Source: a virus. From it: a stretch of DNA of 36,344 bases. Location of the stretch: IMG/VR virus record IMGVR_UViG_3300045950_000290, positions 1-36,344 of that record; one strand, 5' to 3'. This document shows positions 12,710-20,019 of this stretch, piece by piece; within the stretch, counting starts at the first letter, position 1, and each line of letters begins with the position of its first letter. Below the pieces are notes generated by a model. That model searched no databases, was not told the origin of the DNA, and worked only from the letters and a program-made list of their open reading frames with translations. Both the position numbers and the translations under genes were made by a program.

Positions 12710-14344
12710 TTGACCCTGGTCGACGACATTATCCGCCGCGCCGATCGGCTCAAGGCCGACCGCTCGACCACCGAGGCGACGTGGCAGGAAATCCGCGACC
12801 TGATGTACCCCTCCGCCCCGGCGTTGACCGCGACCGAAAGCCCGGGCGCCAAGCAAGGCGCCAAGGTGCTCGACAACACCGGCGAACAGGCGGCCGAGCT
12901 GCTCGCCGCCGCGCTGTACGCCGGCCTCACCCACCCCGAACAACCGTGGTTCGCGATCCGCGCCCTCGGCCTCGAGCCCGGCCGCGACCGCGAGGCCGAC
13001 CTGTGGCTCGAAATCGCGACCCGGCGGCTGCTGGCGCGCTTCAACTCGCCGCTCGGCAACTTCGCGCCGCAGCAGGACGAAAAATTGATGGACCTGGTCA
13101 ACTACGGGTCCGGCTGCATGTTCATCGGCGAACGCCCCGGCCAAGGGCCGCTGTTCTCGACCCGCCCGATCGGCGAGTGCTATTTCGCCGAGGGTCCCGA
13201 GGGGAAGGTCGACACCGTCTACCGCCAATACGAACTCACCGCCGCCCAGGCGGTCGCCGAATTCGGTTCCGCCGCCGGCGACAAGACCGCCGCCAAGGCC
13301 GCCGACCCCAAGACCATGGATGAAAAAGTCGAAATGTGCCACGCGGTCTACCCGCGCCGCGACCGGGATTCTCAACGCGCGGACGCCGCCAACATGCCGT
13401 TCGCCAGCGTGTGGATCAACAAGACCGAAAAGCACCCGATCAAGCTCGACGGCTACCCCGAATTCCCGTACTCGTGCCCGCGCTGGCGCAAGCGCGCCGG
13501 CGAAACCTACGGCCGCGGCCCCGGCCACAAGGCCCTCGCCGACGTCAAGATGCTGCAACGGGGGATGAAAACCCAAATCCGCGGCGTCGAGAAGATCGTC
13601 GATCCGGCGCTGATGCTGCCCGACGACGGCGTTCTGAACACGCCCCGCCTCGGCTCGGGCAAGCTCAACTACGTCCGTCCCGACCTGATGACGGGGGCGG
13701 GCGATCCGATCCGCCCGATCCAGACCGGCGGCCGGCCCGACCTGGGCGAGGGCTTTCTCGAAAGCGTGCGCGAGCGCATCCAGTTCGCCTTCTTCACGCA
13801 TCTGATCCAGTTCGCGCGCGACCCGAAAATGACCGCGACCCAGTTCCTCGGCATCACCGAACAGACCATGCGCGTGCTGGCGCCGATCCTGGCGCGCCTG
13901 CAGGTGCAGGACGCGCAGCCGATGATCGAGCGCGTGTTCGCCATCGGCGCGCGTTCCGGCTGGTTTCCGCCGCCGCCCGAGTCGATCGCCAGCCGCGAAC
14001 TCCGGATCGAATACGTTTCGCCCATCACCAAGCAGCAGAACATCGGCGAGGCGCGCGCCTTCGCCCAAGCGATCGAAACCATGGTGCCGCTGTCCACCAC
14101 CAACCCCGAGGTGTTCGACAACTTCGACCTCGACGCCGGCGCGCGCGACTTGGGCGTCATCCTGGGGATGCGGACGAGCTGGATCCGCTCGATCGAGCAG
14201 GTCGGCGAAATCCGGCGCGCGCGGGCCGAGGCGACGCGCCAGGCCGCCGGCGCCGAGCGGGCCGAACGGCTCGCCGGGGCCGCGCACCAGGGCGCCAAGG
14301 CGCTCGCCGTCATTCGCGGGGGCCTGGCCGCCAATGCCGCATGA
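12710..14344 (+). CDS. Portal (head-tail connector), T7 gp8-like
   Basis: 544 residues, TTG start at 12710 behind GGAG (12697-12700). The start of the protein (DDIIRRADRLKADRSTTEATWQEIRDLMYP) and the following S-x-G-A-K-Q-G...LDNTG...ELLAAALYAGLTHP block are characteristic of podovirus head-tail connectors. So are LVNYGSGCMFIGE, the GRGPGHKALADVKMLQ segment and TATQFLGITEQTMRVLAPILARLQ near the C-terminus. Twelve copies form the vertex channel through which terminase pumps DNA and to which tail tubular proteins attach. Length is normal and the frame intact. Confidence 0.92.
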   Translation: MTLVDDIIRRADRLKADRSTTEATWQEIRDLMYPSAPALTATESPGAKQGAKVLDNTGEQAAELLAAALYAGLTHPEQPWFAIRALGLEPGRDREADLWLEIATRRLLARFNSPLGNFAPQQDEKLMDLVNYGSGCMFIGERPGQGPLFSTRPIGECYFAEGPEGKVDTVYRQYELTAAQAVAEFGSAAGDKTAAKAADPKTMDEKVEMCHAVYPRRDRDSQRADAANMPFASVWINKTEKHPIKLDGYPEFPYSCPRWRKRAGETYGRGPGHKALADVKMLQRGMKTQIRGVEKIVDPALMLPDDGVLNTPRLGSGKLNYVRPDLMTGAGDPIRPIQTGGRPDLGEGFLESVRERIQFAFFTHLIQFARDPKMTATQFLGITEQTMRVLAPILARLQVQDAQPMIERVFAIGARSGWFPPPPESIASRELRIEYVSPITKQQNIGEARAFAQAIETMVPLSTTNPEVFDNFDLDAGARDLGVILGMRTSWIRSIEQVGEIRRARAEATRQAAGAERAERLAGAAHQGAKALAVIRGGLAANAA

Positions 14345-15618
14345 ACCCCGCCCTGCCGATCTTCGCCTTTCTGCTGACCGTGCTCTATTGGCCGGGCGTC
14401 GCGGAATCCGCCGACACGCCGCGCTGGGCGATGATTTCGGCCGTGGCGCCGTTCCTGCTGCTGAACCGCGCGCCCCGGCTGACGCCGTGGGTCGCGCCGC
14501 TGCTCGGCGTCTTTCTCGCCTGGGCGTGGGCGTCGCTCCTGTGGACGCCGGCCTTGTGGGACGGGCTCGACCGCTGCTGGCGCTGGACGCTGGCCGCCGC
14601 GATGGTCCTGCTCGGCGCGACGCTGACGGACAAGGAATGGCGCTGGACGCTGATCGCGTTTTCGGCGGGCGTCGCGCTCAACGGCGCGCTCGCCCTCGGC
14701 CAGTATCTCCAATGGCAACCGGCGCTCGGACTGGTCGAACAGGTTTCACCGCCGGCGGGAACCTTCCTCAACAAGAACCGCCTCGCCGAGGCCGCCGCGC
14801 TGGCGCTGGCGGGACTGTTGGGAATGGGGTTGCGCGCCCGGGTGGTTTTTCCGCTGTTGGTTCCCGCCGCGTTGACGTTGGTCCTCGCGGGCTCGCGCAT
14901 CGCCGCGATCGCGGCGGCGGGCGCGGCGCTGATTTTTCTCTGGCCGAGGGCGCGAGTGCTCGCGATCGGATTGGGCTTGGCCTTGTTCGCGAACTTCGTC
15001 TTTTCGTTCCAGCCCGACACCTCGGTCGCCGCCCGGCTTTCCCTGTGGCGCGACACGCTCGCCAATCTCGCGCCGCTCGGGCGGGGCGCGGGATCGTGGG
15101 TCGCGCTCTACCCCTCGTTCACGACGGTCGGCTCGACCGCCGCCTATCGCTTCGGCACCTTGCCGGAACATCCGCACAACGAGGCGGTTTATCTGCTGTT
15201 CGAGCTTGGGCCGGCGGCGCTGGCGTTGCCCGCGCTGTTCGTTCTCGCCTGGCGGCGAGGGGCGGCCGATGACGACTGCCGTTTCGTTCTCGCCGCGTTC
15301 GGCCTCATCGCGCTCGCCGCTTTCCCTCTCGCGCTGCCGGCGTCGGTCGGACTTGCGGCGCTCGCTCTCGGCCGCGCTCTGCGCCGCCGGGATACTCTAC
15401 GCGGTTTCCCTGATGCGCGGCGAAGCGACCTACAAAGCGGCCCTCGATACCGCGAGTATTTCCGGGATCCTCTTAGGGACGATCGAGGCTTCGGCGGTTT
15501 TTCCGGCCTCGGCCCGTTTGCGCGAGGCGCGCGCCAATCTCGCCGCGCAAATGGCCCAGGTCGATCCGATTCTGGCGCTCGCGTTCCTCAAGAGCGCGCA
15601 GCGGGAGGCACCCCATGA
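14341..15618 (+). CDS. O-antigen ligase/polymerase-like membrane protein (probably frameshifted near its end)
   Basis: ATG 14341 overlaps the portal stop (ATGA). The frame stays open for 425 residues, but only the first 350 or so (to about 15390) look natural. They contain about 11 hydrophobic segments and one large loop before the last ones, with GRGAGSWVALYPSF, YRFGTLPEHPHNEAVYLLFELG and, earlier, AGSRIA. This is the signature of Wzy_C-type O-antigen ligases/polymerases (WaaL/Wzy), which join polysaccharide units in the inner membrane. After about 15390 this frame becomes Arg/Gly-rich, while the + 1 frame continues sensibly as a hydrophobic segment and TPR-like domain (see next entry). Position inside head genes marks it as a moron-type cargo gene for surface modification. 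Confidence 0.75.
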   Translation: MNPALPIFAFLLTVLYWPGVAESADTPRWAMISAVAPFLLLNRAPRLTPWVAPLLGVFLAWAWASLLWTPALWDGLDRCWRWTLAAAMVLLGATLTDKEWRWTLIAFSAGVALNGALALGQYLQWQPALGLVEQVSPPAGTFLNKNRLAEAAALALAGLLGMGLRARVVFPLLVPAALTLVLAGSRIAAIAAAGAALIFLWPRARVLAIGLGLALFANFVFSFQPDTSVAARLSLWRDTLANLAPLGRGAGSWVALYPSFTTVGSTAAYRFGTLPEHPHNEAVYLLFELGPAALALPALFVLAWRRGAADDDCRFVLAAFGLIALAAFPLALPASVGLAALALGRALRRRDTLRGFPDARRSDLQSGPRYREYFRDPLRDDRGFGGFSGLGPFARGARQSRRANGPGRSDSGARVPQERAAGGTP

Positions 15619-15769
15619 CCCAGTGCTCTGGTACTGGCGCGCCGTGTCCCATTTCCGCGCCGGCGACCGTCCTTCGGCCGCCGCCGCCCTCGATCGGCTC
15701 CGCGTCCTCGCGCCCGGCCACCCCGCGACCGAACGCCTCGAAACCCTATTGAAGGAGACCCCGCGATGA
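15269..15769 (+). CDS. TPR-like C-terminal part of the ligase, or overlapping small membrane protein
   Basis: This frame can start at ATG 15269 (166 residues, GAGGGG upstream) or at TTG 15353. Residues before about 15390 are Ser/Arg-rich and look like the shadow of the ligase frame. From there it reads AALCAAGILYAVSLMRGEATY, one hydrophobic segment, then a helical region with two TPR-like units (MAQVDPILALAFLKSAQ, VLWYWRAVSHFRAGDRPSAA). C-terminal TPR segments occur in Wzy_C proteins, so this is most simply the end of the ligase moved to +1 by an indel or by programmed frameshifting around 15380-15400. Its stop overlaps the next start (ATGA), as expected if ligase plus this part were one gene. 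A separate overlapping gene is the alternative. Confidence 0.6.
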   Translation: MTTAVSFSPRSASSRSPLSLSRCRRRSDLRRSLSAALCAAGILYAVSLMRGEATYKAALDTASISGILLGTIEASAVFPASARLREARANLAAQMAQVDPILALAFLKSAQREAPHDPVLWYWRAVSHFRAGDRPSAAAALDRLRVLAPGHPATERLETLLKETPR

Positions 15770-16242
15770 ATATCCGTTTCAAGACCGGCCTCGCCCTGCT
15801 CGCGTTCGCCCTGCCGCTCGCCGCCGGCGCGCTCGCGCAAACCCAATACCTGCCGATCCCCTCGGGGGTCGGCACCTCGGGCCAGGTGCTCGCCGTCACG
15901 TCCGACGGCAACAACGTGCAAGGCACCTCGGCGCCTTCGTTCGCGACATCGATCACCGTCGGCGCCGCCGGCACCGCGATCACCCAGATTCGCGTCTTTT
16001 CGCAAGGCGTGACGCCGGGCCAGGTCGGCGCCAACACCTGCGCCGAACAGACTTTCACCGTGACCGGCGTCGCCACCACCGACAAGCTGGTCTTGAACGG
16101 GGTCCCAGGCTGGTCGCCGGCGGCGACCTCGATCCGCCCGTCGGGCGCGAACACGGTCGCGGTCATGTTCTGCAACCCCGGCAACGGCGCCGCCTCGCCC
16201 GCGGCGGGCACCGTCAGCATCGTCGCCATCCGCAGCTCGTAA
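15766..16242 (+). CDS. Secreted phage beta-rich protein with signal peptide
   Basis: 158 residues, ATG 15766 in an ATGA overlap. Residues 1-24 form a clear Sec signal peptide (MNIRFK, hydrophobic core, cleavage after GALA). The mature protein begins with GTSGQVLAVTSDGNN, a phage fibre-type linker. It then has a compact beta domain (SITVGAAGTAITQIRVFSQG, TCAEQTFTVTGV, VAVMFCNPGNGAASPAAGTVSIVAIRS) with two Cys that could form a disulfide after export. Similar domains occur at the end of phage fibre and surface proteins. With the ligase and the gene at 12155 it suggests a small exported set. Function unknown. Confidence 0.62.
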   Translation: MNIRFKTGLALLAFALPLAAGALAQTQYLPIPSGVGTSGQVLAVTSDGNNVQGTSAPSFATSITVGAAGTAITQIRVFSQGVTPGQVGANTCAEQTFTVTGVATTDKLVLNGVPGWSPAATSIRPSGANTVAVMFCNPGNGAASPAAGTVSIVAIRSS

Positions 16243-16252
16243 CCGACCGGCC

Positions 16253-16552
16253 ATGAACGCGCTTTCCCCCATGACCCGGATACTGCCCGCGCATCGGCGC
16301 CGCGCCGCCGATTACCGCGCGGTTTTTTCCGGCCCGGCGGGAGAGCGCGTTCTCGCCGACCTGTTCGATTTCTGCGGCGTCGCGCGCGAATGCTCGCACC
16401 TCGACGCCGAGGGCCTTAACCGCCAGGAAGGCATGCGCCGGGTCGCGCTCCGCGTCGCGTCCTTTCTCAACCTCAAGGACGAGGAAATCGTCCGCCGCGC
16501 CATGAGCGCGAGCCCTTTCGCCGAACACCCCGAAGATGGAGATGAAACGTGA
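16253..16552 (+). CDS. Bbp19-like phage protein
   Basis: 99 residues, ATG 16253. The core ADYRAVFSGPAGERVLADLFDFCGV, the middle E-G-L-N-R-Q-E-G-M-R-R-V-A and the ending LNLKDEEIV agree with the Bbp19 family named after a gene of Bordetella phage BPP-1. Family members lie between portal and capsid genes, as here. The molecular role is not established; a head-assembly accessory function is inferred from constant position. The stop overlaps the GTG of the scaffold gene. Confidence 0.75.
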   Translation: MNALSPMTRILPAHRRRAADYRAVFSGPAGERVLADLFDFCGVARECSHLDAEGLNRQEGMRRVALRVASFLNLKDEEIVRRAMSASPFAEHPEDGDET

Positions 16553-17517
16553 CCGACAACGCCGCCGCCTCCGCCCCCGCCGCCGCAACCACCACCACGG
16601 CCACCACGGCCGCCACGACCACCGCCGCCGCGGCTGGCGGCGCCAACGGCTCCCATTGGGCCGACGCCCTCGGCCTCAATCCCGACCAGCTCGGCTTCGT
16701 CAAGAGCAAGGGCTTGAAGGGCATCCCCGAGACCGTCGACAGCCTGATCGGCGCCGAACGCGCCATCGGCGCCGACAAGATCGCGCTGCCGCCCAAGGAC
16801 AAGGACGGCAAGCGGGATTTCTCGAAATGGGACGGCTTCGAGGCGCTCGGCCGGCCCAAGACGGCGAAGGATTACGACCTGAAGGCGGTCAAGATGCCGG
16901 ACGGCATCACGCTCGACGCCTTCGACAAGGACGCCCTCGGCAAGTTCCTCGAGCGCGCGCACGCCGCCGGCGCGTCCCAGGCGGTGGTCGCCGACGCGCT
17001 CGGGTTTTACGGCGAGTACGCCGCCGGCCTGCTCGCCGCCCAGGCGGCCATGACCGAGGAACGCGCGGCCAAGGCCCACGACGCGCTGACCCAGAAATGG
17101 GGCCCGGCCTTCGCCAAGCGGTACGACCTGGCGCAGCGCGCGATCCGCGCCTTCGGCGGCGCGCCGCTGCTGCAGGCGTTCAAGAACGCTGGCGTTCTCG
17201 ACCGGGACGGCGCGCTGCTCGACGCCGATTTCGGCGATTTTCTCGCCCAGGTCGGGGCCAAACTGACCGGCGACACCCAAGAACCGGGCGGCAAGGGCGA
17301 TGCGTTCGGCGTGATGACGCCGGCCCAGGCCGAGGCCGAGCACAAGAAGATGCTGGCCGAAACCCACCAGGCGCAGCTCGCCGGCCAGTCGCATCCCGGT
17401 TGGGACCGCAATCATCCCGAATTCCAACTCTACCAGGAGAAGGCCAGTCGCCTGCTGCGTCTCGCCTATCCCGAACAAACGGCGGAGGGCGGCGCCAAGC
17501 CCGCCGCCGCCGCATGA
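16549..17517 (+). CDS. Capsid scaffold/assembly protein
   Basis: 322 residues, GTG start at 16549 (GTGA overlap). A low-complexity Ala/Thr N-terminus (1-35) is followed by a helical, charged protein. WADALGLNPDQLGFVKSKG, then the repeated [YW]-D-G-F-E-A-L-GRPKTAKDYDL segment and a long Ala/Glu/Lys-rich helical part fit scaffold proteins encoded just before podovirus major capsid genes. Near the C-terminus HPGWDRNHPEFQLYQEKAS may be the capsid-binding part. It guides prohead assembly and leaves before or during packaging. Family by context and composition. Confidence 0.78.
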   Translation: MTDNAAASAPAAATTTTATTAATTTAAAAGGANGSHWADALGLNPDQLGFVKSKGLKGIPETVDSLIGAERAIGADKIALPPKDKDGKRDFSKWDGFEALGRPKTAKDYDLKAVKMPDGITLDAFDKDALGKFLERAHAAGASQAVVADALGFYGEYAAGLLAAQAAMTEERAAKAHDALTQKWGPAFAKRYDLAQRAIRAFGGAPLLQAFKNAGVLDRDGALLDADFGDFLAQVGAKLTGDTQEPGGKGDAFGVMTPAQAEAEHKKMLAETHQAQLAGQSHPGWDRNHPEFQLYQEKASRLLRLAYPEQTAEGGAKPAAAA

Positions 17518-17705
17518 GCGAGGCGACCCGCATCGCCGCGCTCAAGGCCGCGGTCGAGTTCCGCGCCGGCGTCACCACGCCGGCCGACACGCTCGCCCTC
17601 GCCAAGACGTTCGACGAATTTTTGACGACCGGCGACCTGCCCAAGGAACCGAAAAAATCCCTTGCCGCGAAGGCGAAGGACTTGGTTTCCGGCAAGGCCG
17701 CTTGA
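17514..17705 (+). CDS. Hypothetical small protein before the capsid gene (63 aa)
   Basis: ATG 17514 overlaps the scaffold stop (ATGA). Residues 1-40 form two helices (IAALKAAVEFRAGV, TPADTLALAKTFDEFLTTG) and the C-terminus is Lys-rich (KKSLAAKAKDLVSGKAA). It has the size and position of small head-assembly helpers found between scaffold and capsid genes. No named family recognised. Confidence 0.6.
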   Translation: MSEATRIAALKAAVEFRAGVTTPADTLALAKTFDEFLTTGDLPKEPKKSLAAKAKDLVSGKAA

Positions 17706-17902
17706 AATCCGGGCGCCCCGCCGCCGTCCGCAAGGGCGAAGACGGGTCCGGTTGACCGATCGAAAGCGATCCGAAACGCGGGCGCGTGAAGCCCGAAGGA
17801 ACGGTCCGCTAGGTTGCCTTCGCTCGACTTCCGTCGAGCTACGGCGCGCCGACGCGGGCGCCCCTTCCGCCAGGTGCAACTTTCATCAGCGGAGGGACAA
17901 CC
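17706..17902 (+). promoter_or_regulatory. Leader region of the major capsid gene
   Basis: This 197-bp gap precedes the most highly needed structural gene. A TTGACC hexamer (17752-17757) is seen without a convincing -10. A perfect hairpin GCTCGAC-TTCC-GTCGAGC lies at 17822-17839. A strong GCGGAGGG Shine-Dalgarno stands before ATG 17903. The hairpin has no T-run, so it is more likely an mRNA-stabilising or processing element than a terminator. An internal promoter is possible but not shown. Confidence 0.4.
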
Positions 17903-18772
17903 ATGTCCACCCAAATCGCCACCGCCTTTACCCGGCAGTTCATGCCCGGCGTCCGCCTGCTCGCCCAGCAGAAGATGAGCCGGCTGTTCAGCGCCGTCGA
18001 CGTGGAAATGCTTTCCAGCGCCGACCGCGCCGCCTTCGACCAAATCGGCGCGACCGCCATGGCCGCGCTCACGACGCGCCACGCCGACACGCCCCAGGTC
18101 GACACCAGCCACGCCCGGCGCTGGGTGCTGCCCGATCCGTTCGCTTGGGCCGACTTCATCGACCACCCGGACAAGCTCCGCGCGGTCAACGGCGACCTGA
18201 TGACTTCGAAATACCAGCAGAACGTGGCCATGGCCGCCGGCCGCAAGATCGACGACGTGATCATCGCCGCCTTCTTCGCCACCGCCGTCACCGGGCAGAC
18301 CGGCACCGGCTCGGCGGCCTTCGACACGTCCGGCTACCAGATCGCCGCCGGCGGAACGGGCTTGACCCTCGCCAAGCTGCTGGAGGCGAAGGAAAAGCTG
18401 GATGCCGCCGAAAACGACCCGGACGATCCGCGTTTCCTCGCCTGTTCGGCGAAGCAGATCACCAACATGCTGAGCACGACCGAAGTCAAGTCGAGCGACT
18501 ACAACACGGTCAAGGCCTTGGCGCAGGGACAGATCGATACGTTCTGCGGGTTCAAGTTCATCCGCACCCAACGCCTCGCCGCCAGCGGCTCCAACCGCCG
18601 CGTCGCGGCCTGGCGGAAGCCGTCCATGCTGCTCGGCATGAACGAGAACATCGTCACCAAGGTCAGCGAGCGCGCCGACAAGAACTACCTGACGCAGGTC
18701 TACGCCCGCATCGACATCGGGGCGACCCGGATGGACGAAACCGGCGTGGTCGAGATCCTCTGCGCCGAATAA
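17903..18772 (+). CDS. Major capsid protein
   Basis: 289 residues, ATG 17903 after GGAGGG. Features typical of HK97-fold capsid proteins of BPP-1-like and related podoviruses are the start QIATAFTRQFMPGVRLLAQQKMSRL and the segment HARRWVLPDPFAWADFIDHPDKLR. Others are MAAGRKIDDVIIAAFF, the FLACSAKQITNML strand-helix and FCGFKFIRTQRL near the end. Hundreds of copies form the icosahedral shell. Placement after the scaffold and before the cement-like gene supports it. No break seen. Confidence 0.9.
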   Translation: MSTQIATAFTRQFMPGVRLLAQQKMSRLFSAVDVEMLSSADRAAFDQIGATAMAALTTRHADTPQVDTSHARRWVLPDPFAWADFIDHPDKLRAVNGDLMTSKYQQNVAMAAGRKIDDVIIAAFFATAVTGQTGTGSAAFDTSGYQIAAGGTGLTLAKLLEAKEKLDAAENDPDDPRFLACSAKQITNMLSTTEVKSSDYNTVKALAQGQIDTFCGFKFIRTQRLAASGSNRRVAAWRKPSMLLGMNENIVTKVSERADKNYLTQVYARIDIGATRMDETGVVEILCAE

Positions 18773-18856
18773 GTCTTCGATTGGGACGGCACGGGCCCGC
18801 CCGGATAAACGAGCCCGGCGCAGTCTCGCAACATCAAACCAAAGGAGGGCCATACC

Positions 18857-19369
18857 ATGGCCGTCGCCAACACCAAGTCCACCATCGTCACCAACGCCGA
18901 CGCGGCGCCGGTGACGCTCACCCCCGCCTACGTCAAGGACGGGCGCCTGCGCGAGCAGGCGGCCACCGTCGAAACCGCGGCGGCCGACGACGCGGGATCG
19001 GTCTATCGCCTGTTCCGCGTCCATTCGTCGTGGCGGATCAGCGACATCCTAATCGGCCACGACGCCATCACCAACATGACCACCGCCGACGTCGGTGTCT
19101 ACGACACCGCCGCCAACGGCGGGGCCGTGGTCAACGTCAGCCTGTTCGCCTCGGCGCTCAACATGAGTTCGGCCTCGGCCGGGCTGGTCAATCACACCTA
19201 CGAGGCGACCGCGACCAACATCGACAAGATCGAGAAACGGTTGTGGGAACTGCTCGGGCTTACGTCCGACCCGAACAAGGAGTACGACATCGCCGTCACC
19301 GCCACCACCAACGATCCCTCGGTGGCGGGGACGATCAGCGGCCTCTGCCGTTACGTCTCGAACGCGTAA
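18857..19369 (+). CDS. Probable capsid cement/decoration protein
   Basis: 170 residues, ATG 18857 after AAGGAGGG. It is beta-rich with RLFRVHSSWRISDILIGHD, TTADVGVYDTAANGGAVVN and a Trp-containing WELLGLTSD segment followed by DIAVTATTNDPSVAGTISG. In BPP-1 the gene after the major capsid protein encodes a jellyroll cement protein. Position, size and beta content here fit such a role. The assignment to that family is inference rather than a recognised motif. Confidence 0.65.
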   Translation: MAVANTKSTIVTNADAAPVTLTPAYVKDGRLREQAATVETAAADDAGSVYRLFRVHSSWRISDILIGHDAITNMTTADVGVYDTAANGGAVVNVSLFASALNMSSASAGLVNHTYEATATNIDKIEKRLWELLGLTSDPNKEYDIAVTATTNDPSVAGTISGLCRYVSNA

Positions 19370-19375
19370 ACCGTT

Positions 19376-19442
19376 CCGGGGCCCGCGCGCGCGGGGGTTC
19401 GCCCGCGCGTGAAGGCCCCGGACAACCGCGCCGGGTTTTTTT
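19376..19442 (+). terminator. GC-rich hairpin with T-run directly before the tail gene
   Basis: CCGGGGCC (19376-19383) pairs with GGCCCCGG (19414-19421), enclosing a second GC-rich stem around GTTCG. A run of seven T lies at 19436-19442. A shorter stem CCCGG...CCGGG (about 19418-19435) directly precedes the T-run and makes a terminator-like element. It lies between capsid/cement genes and tail genes, where partial termination would give more head than tail protein. The T-run ends one base before the ATG at 19444. Confidence 0.55.
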
Positions 19443-19443
19443 C

Positions 19444-20019
19444 ATGGCCGATTGGGTCGACATCGCCAACCTCGGGATCCGCCATCTGGGCGAGGACCGG
19501 ATTTCGAGCCTGACCGAGGACAGCGAGCGCGCCCGCGCGGTCAACGACGTGCACGAGACCGTGCGCGACCTCGTGCTCCGCAAGCACCCGTGGAACTGCG
19601 CCCTGGCGCAAGCCGTCCTCGCGCCCGCCGGCGCGGCGCCCGCCTTCGGTTTCGCTTATGCCTACGACTTCCCGACCGATCCCTATTGCCTGCGCGTGCT
19701 CGGCCTCGATTACGACCGGCACGGCAAGGCGCCGTGGAAGTCGCGCGCGCGCCAAATCCACACCGACGAGGGAACCGCCCTTTATATCCATTTCATCAAG
19801 CGCGTCGCCGACCCGGCGCAATTCGACGCCACCCTGGTCGAGGCGCTCGCCGCCGAGCTTGCCTATCGCGTCGCCTTCCGCCTGACCGGCAGCCGGTCGG
19901 CGGAAGCCGCGATGAAAGCGTGGGCGCGGGACGCCATCCTATCCGCCCGCGCCGCCGACGCCCAGGAAGGCACGCCCGACGATCCCGAGGAATCCGATTG
20001 GCTGGAGTCCCGCGCATGA
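19444..20019 (+). CDS. Tail tubular protein A (T7 gp11-like)
   Basis: 191 residues, ATG 19444. The start MADWVDIANLGIRHLGE, followed by RISSLTEDSERARAVNDVHE and VRDLVLRKHPWNCALAQAVL, is characteristic of podovirus tail tubular protein A, also called the gatekeeper. FGFAYAYDFPTDPYCLRVLG and VEALAAELAYRVAFRLTGS follow as usual. Twelve copies sit under the portal and form the upper tail ring. No Shine-Dalgarno is visible; a terminator-like T-run abuts the start. The stop overlaps the next start. Confidence 0.87.
   Translation: MADWVDIANLGIRHLGEDRISSLTEDSERARAVNDVHETVRDLVLRKHPWNCALAQAVLAPAGAAPAFGFAYAYDFPTDPYCLRVLGLDYDRHGKAPWKSRARQIHTDEGTALYIHFIKRVADPAQFDATLVEALAAELAYRVAFRLTGSRSAEAAMKAWARDAILSARAADAQEGTPDDPEESDWLESRA

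Noticed and set aside
11951-14287. Very long - strand open frame opposite the portal region
   Set aside because: Antisense shadow of a well-recognised portal gene; Asp/Arg/Gly/Val-rich with no domain.
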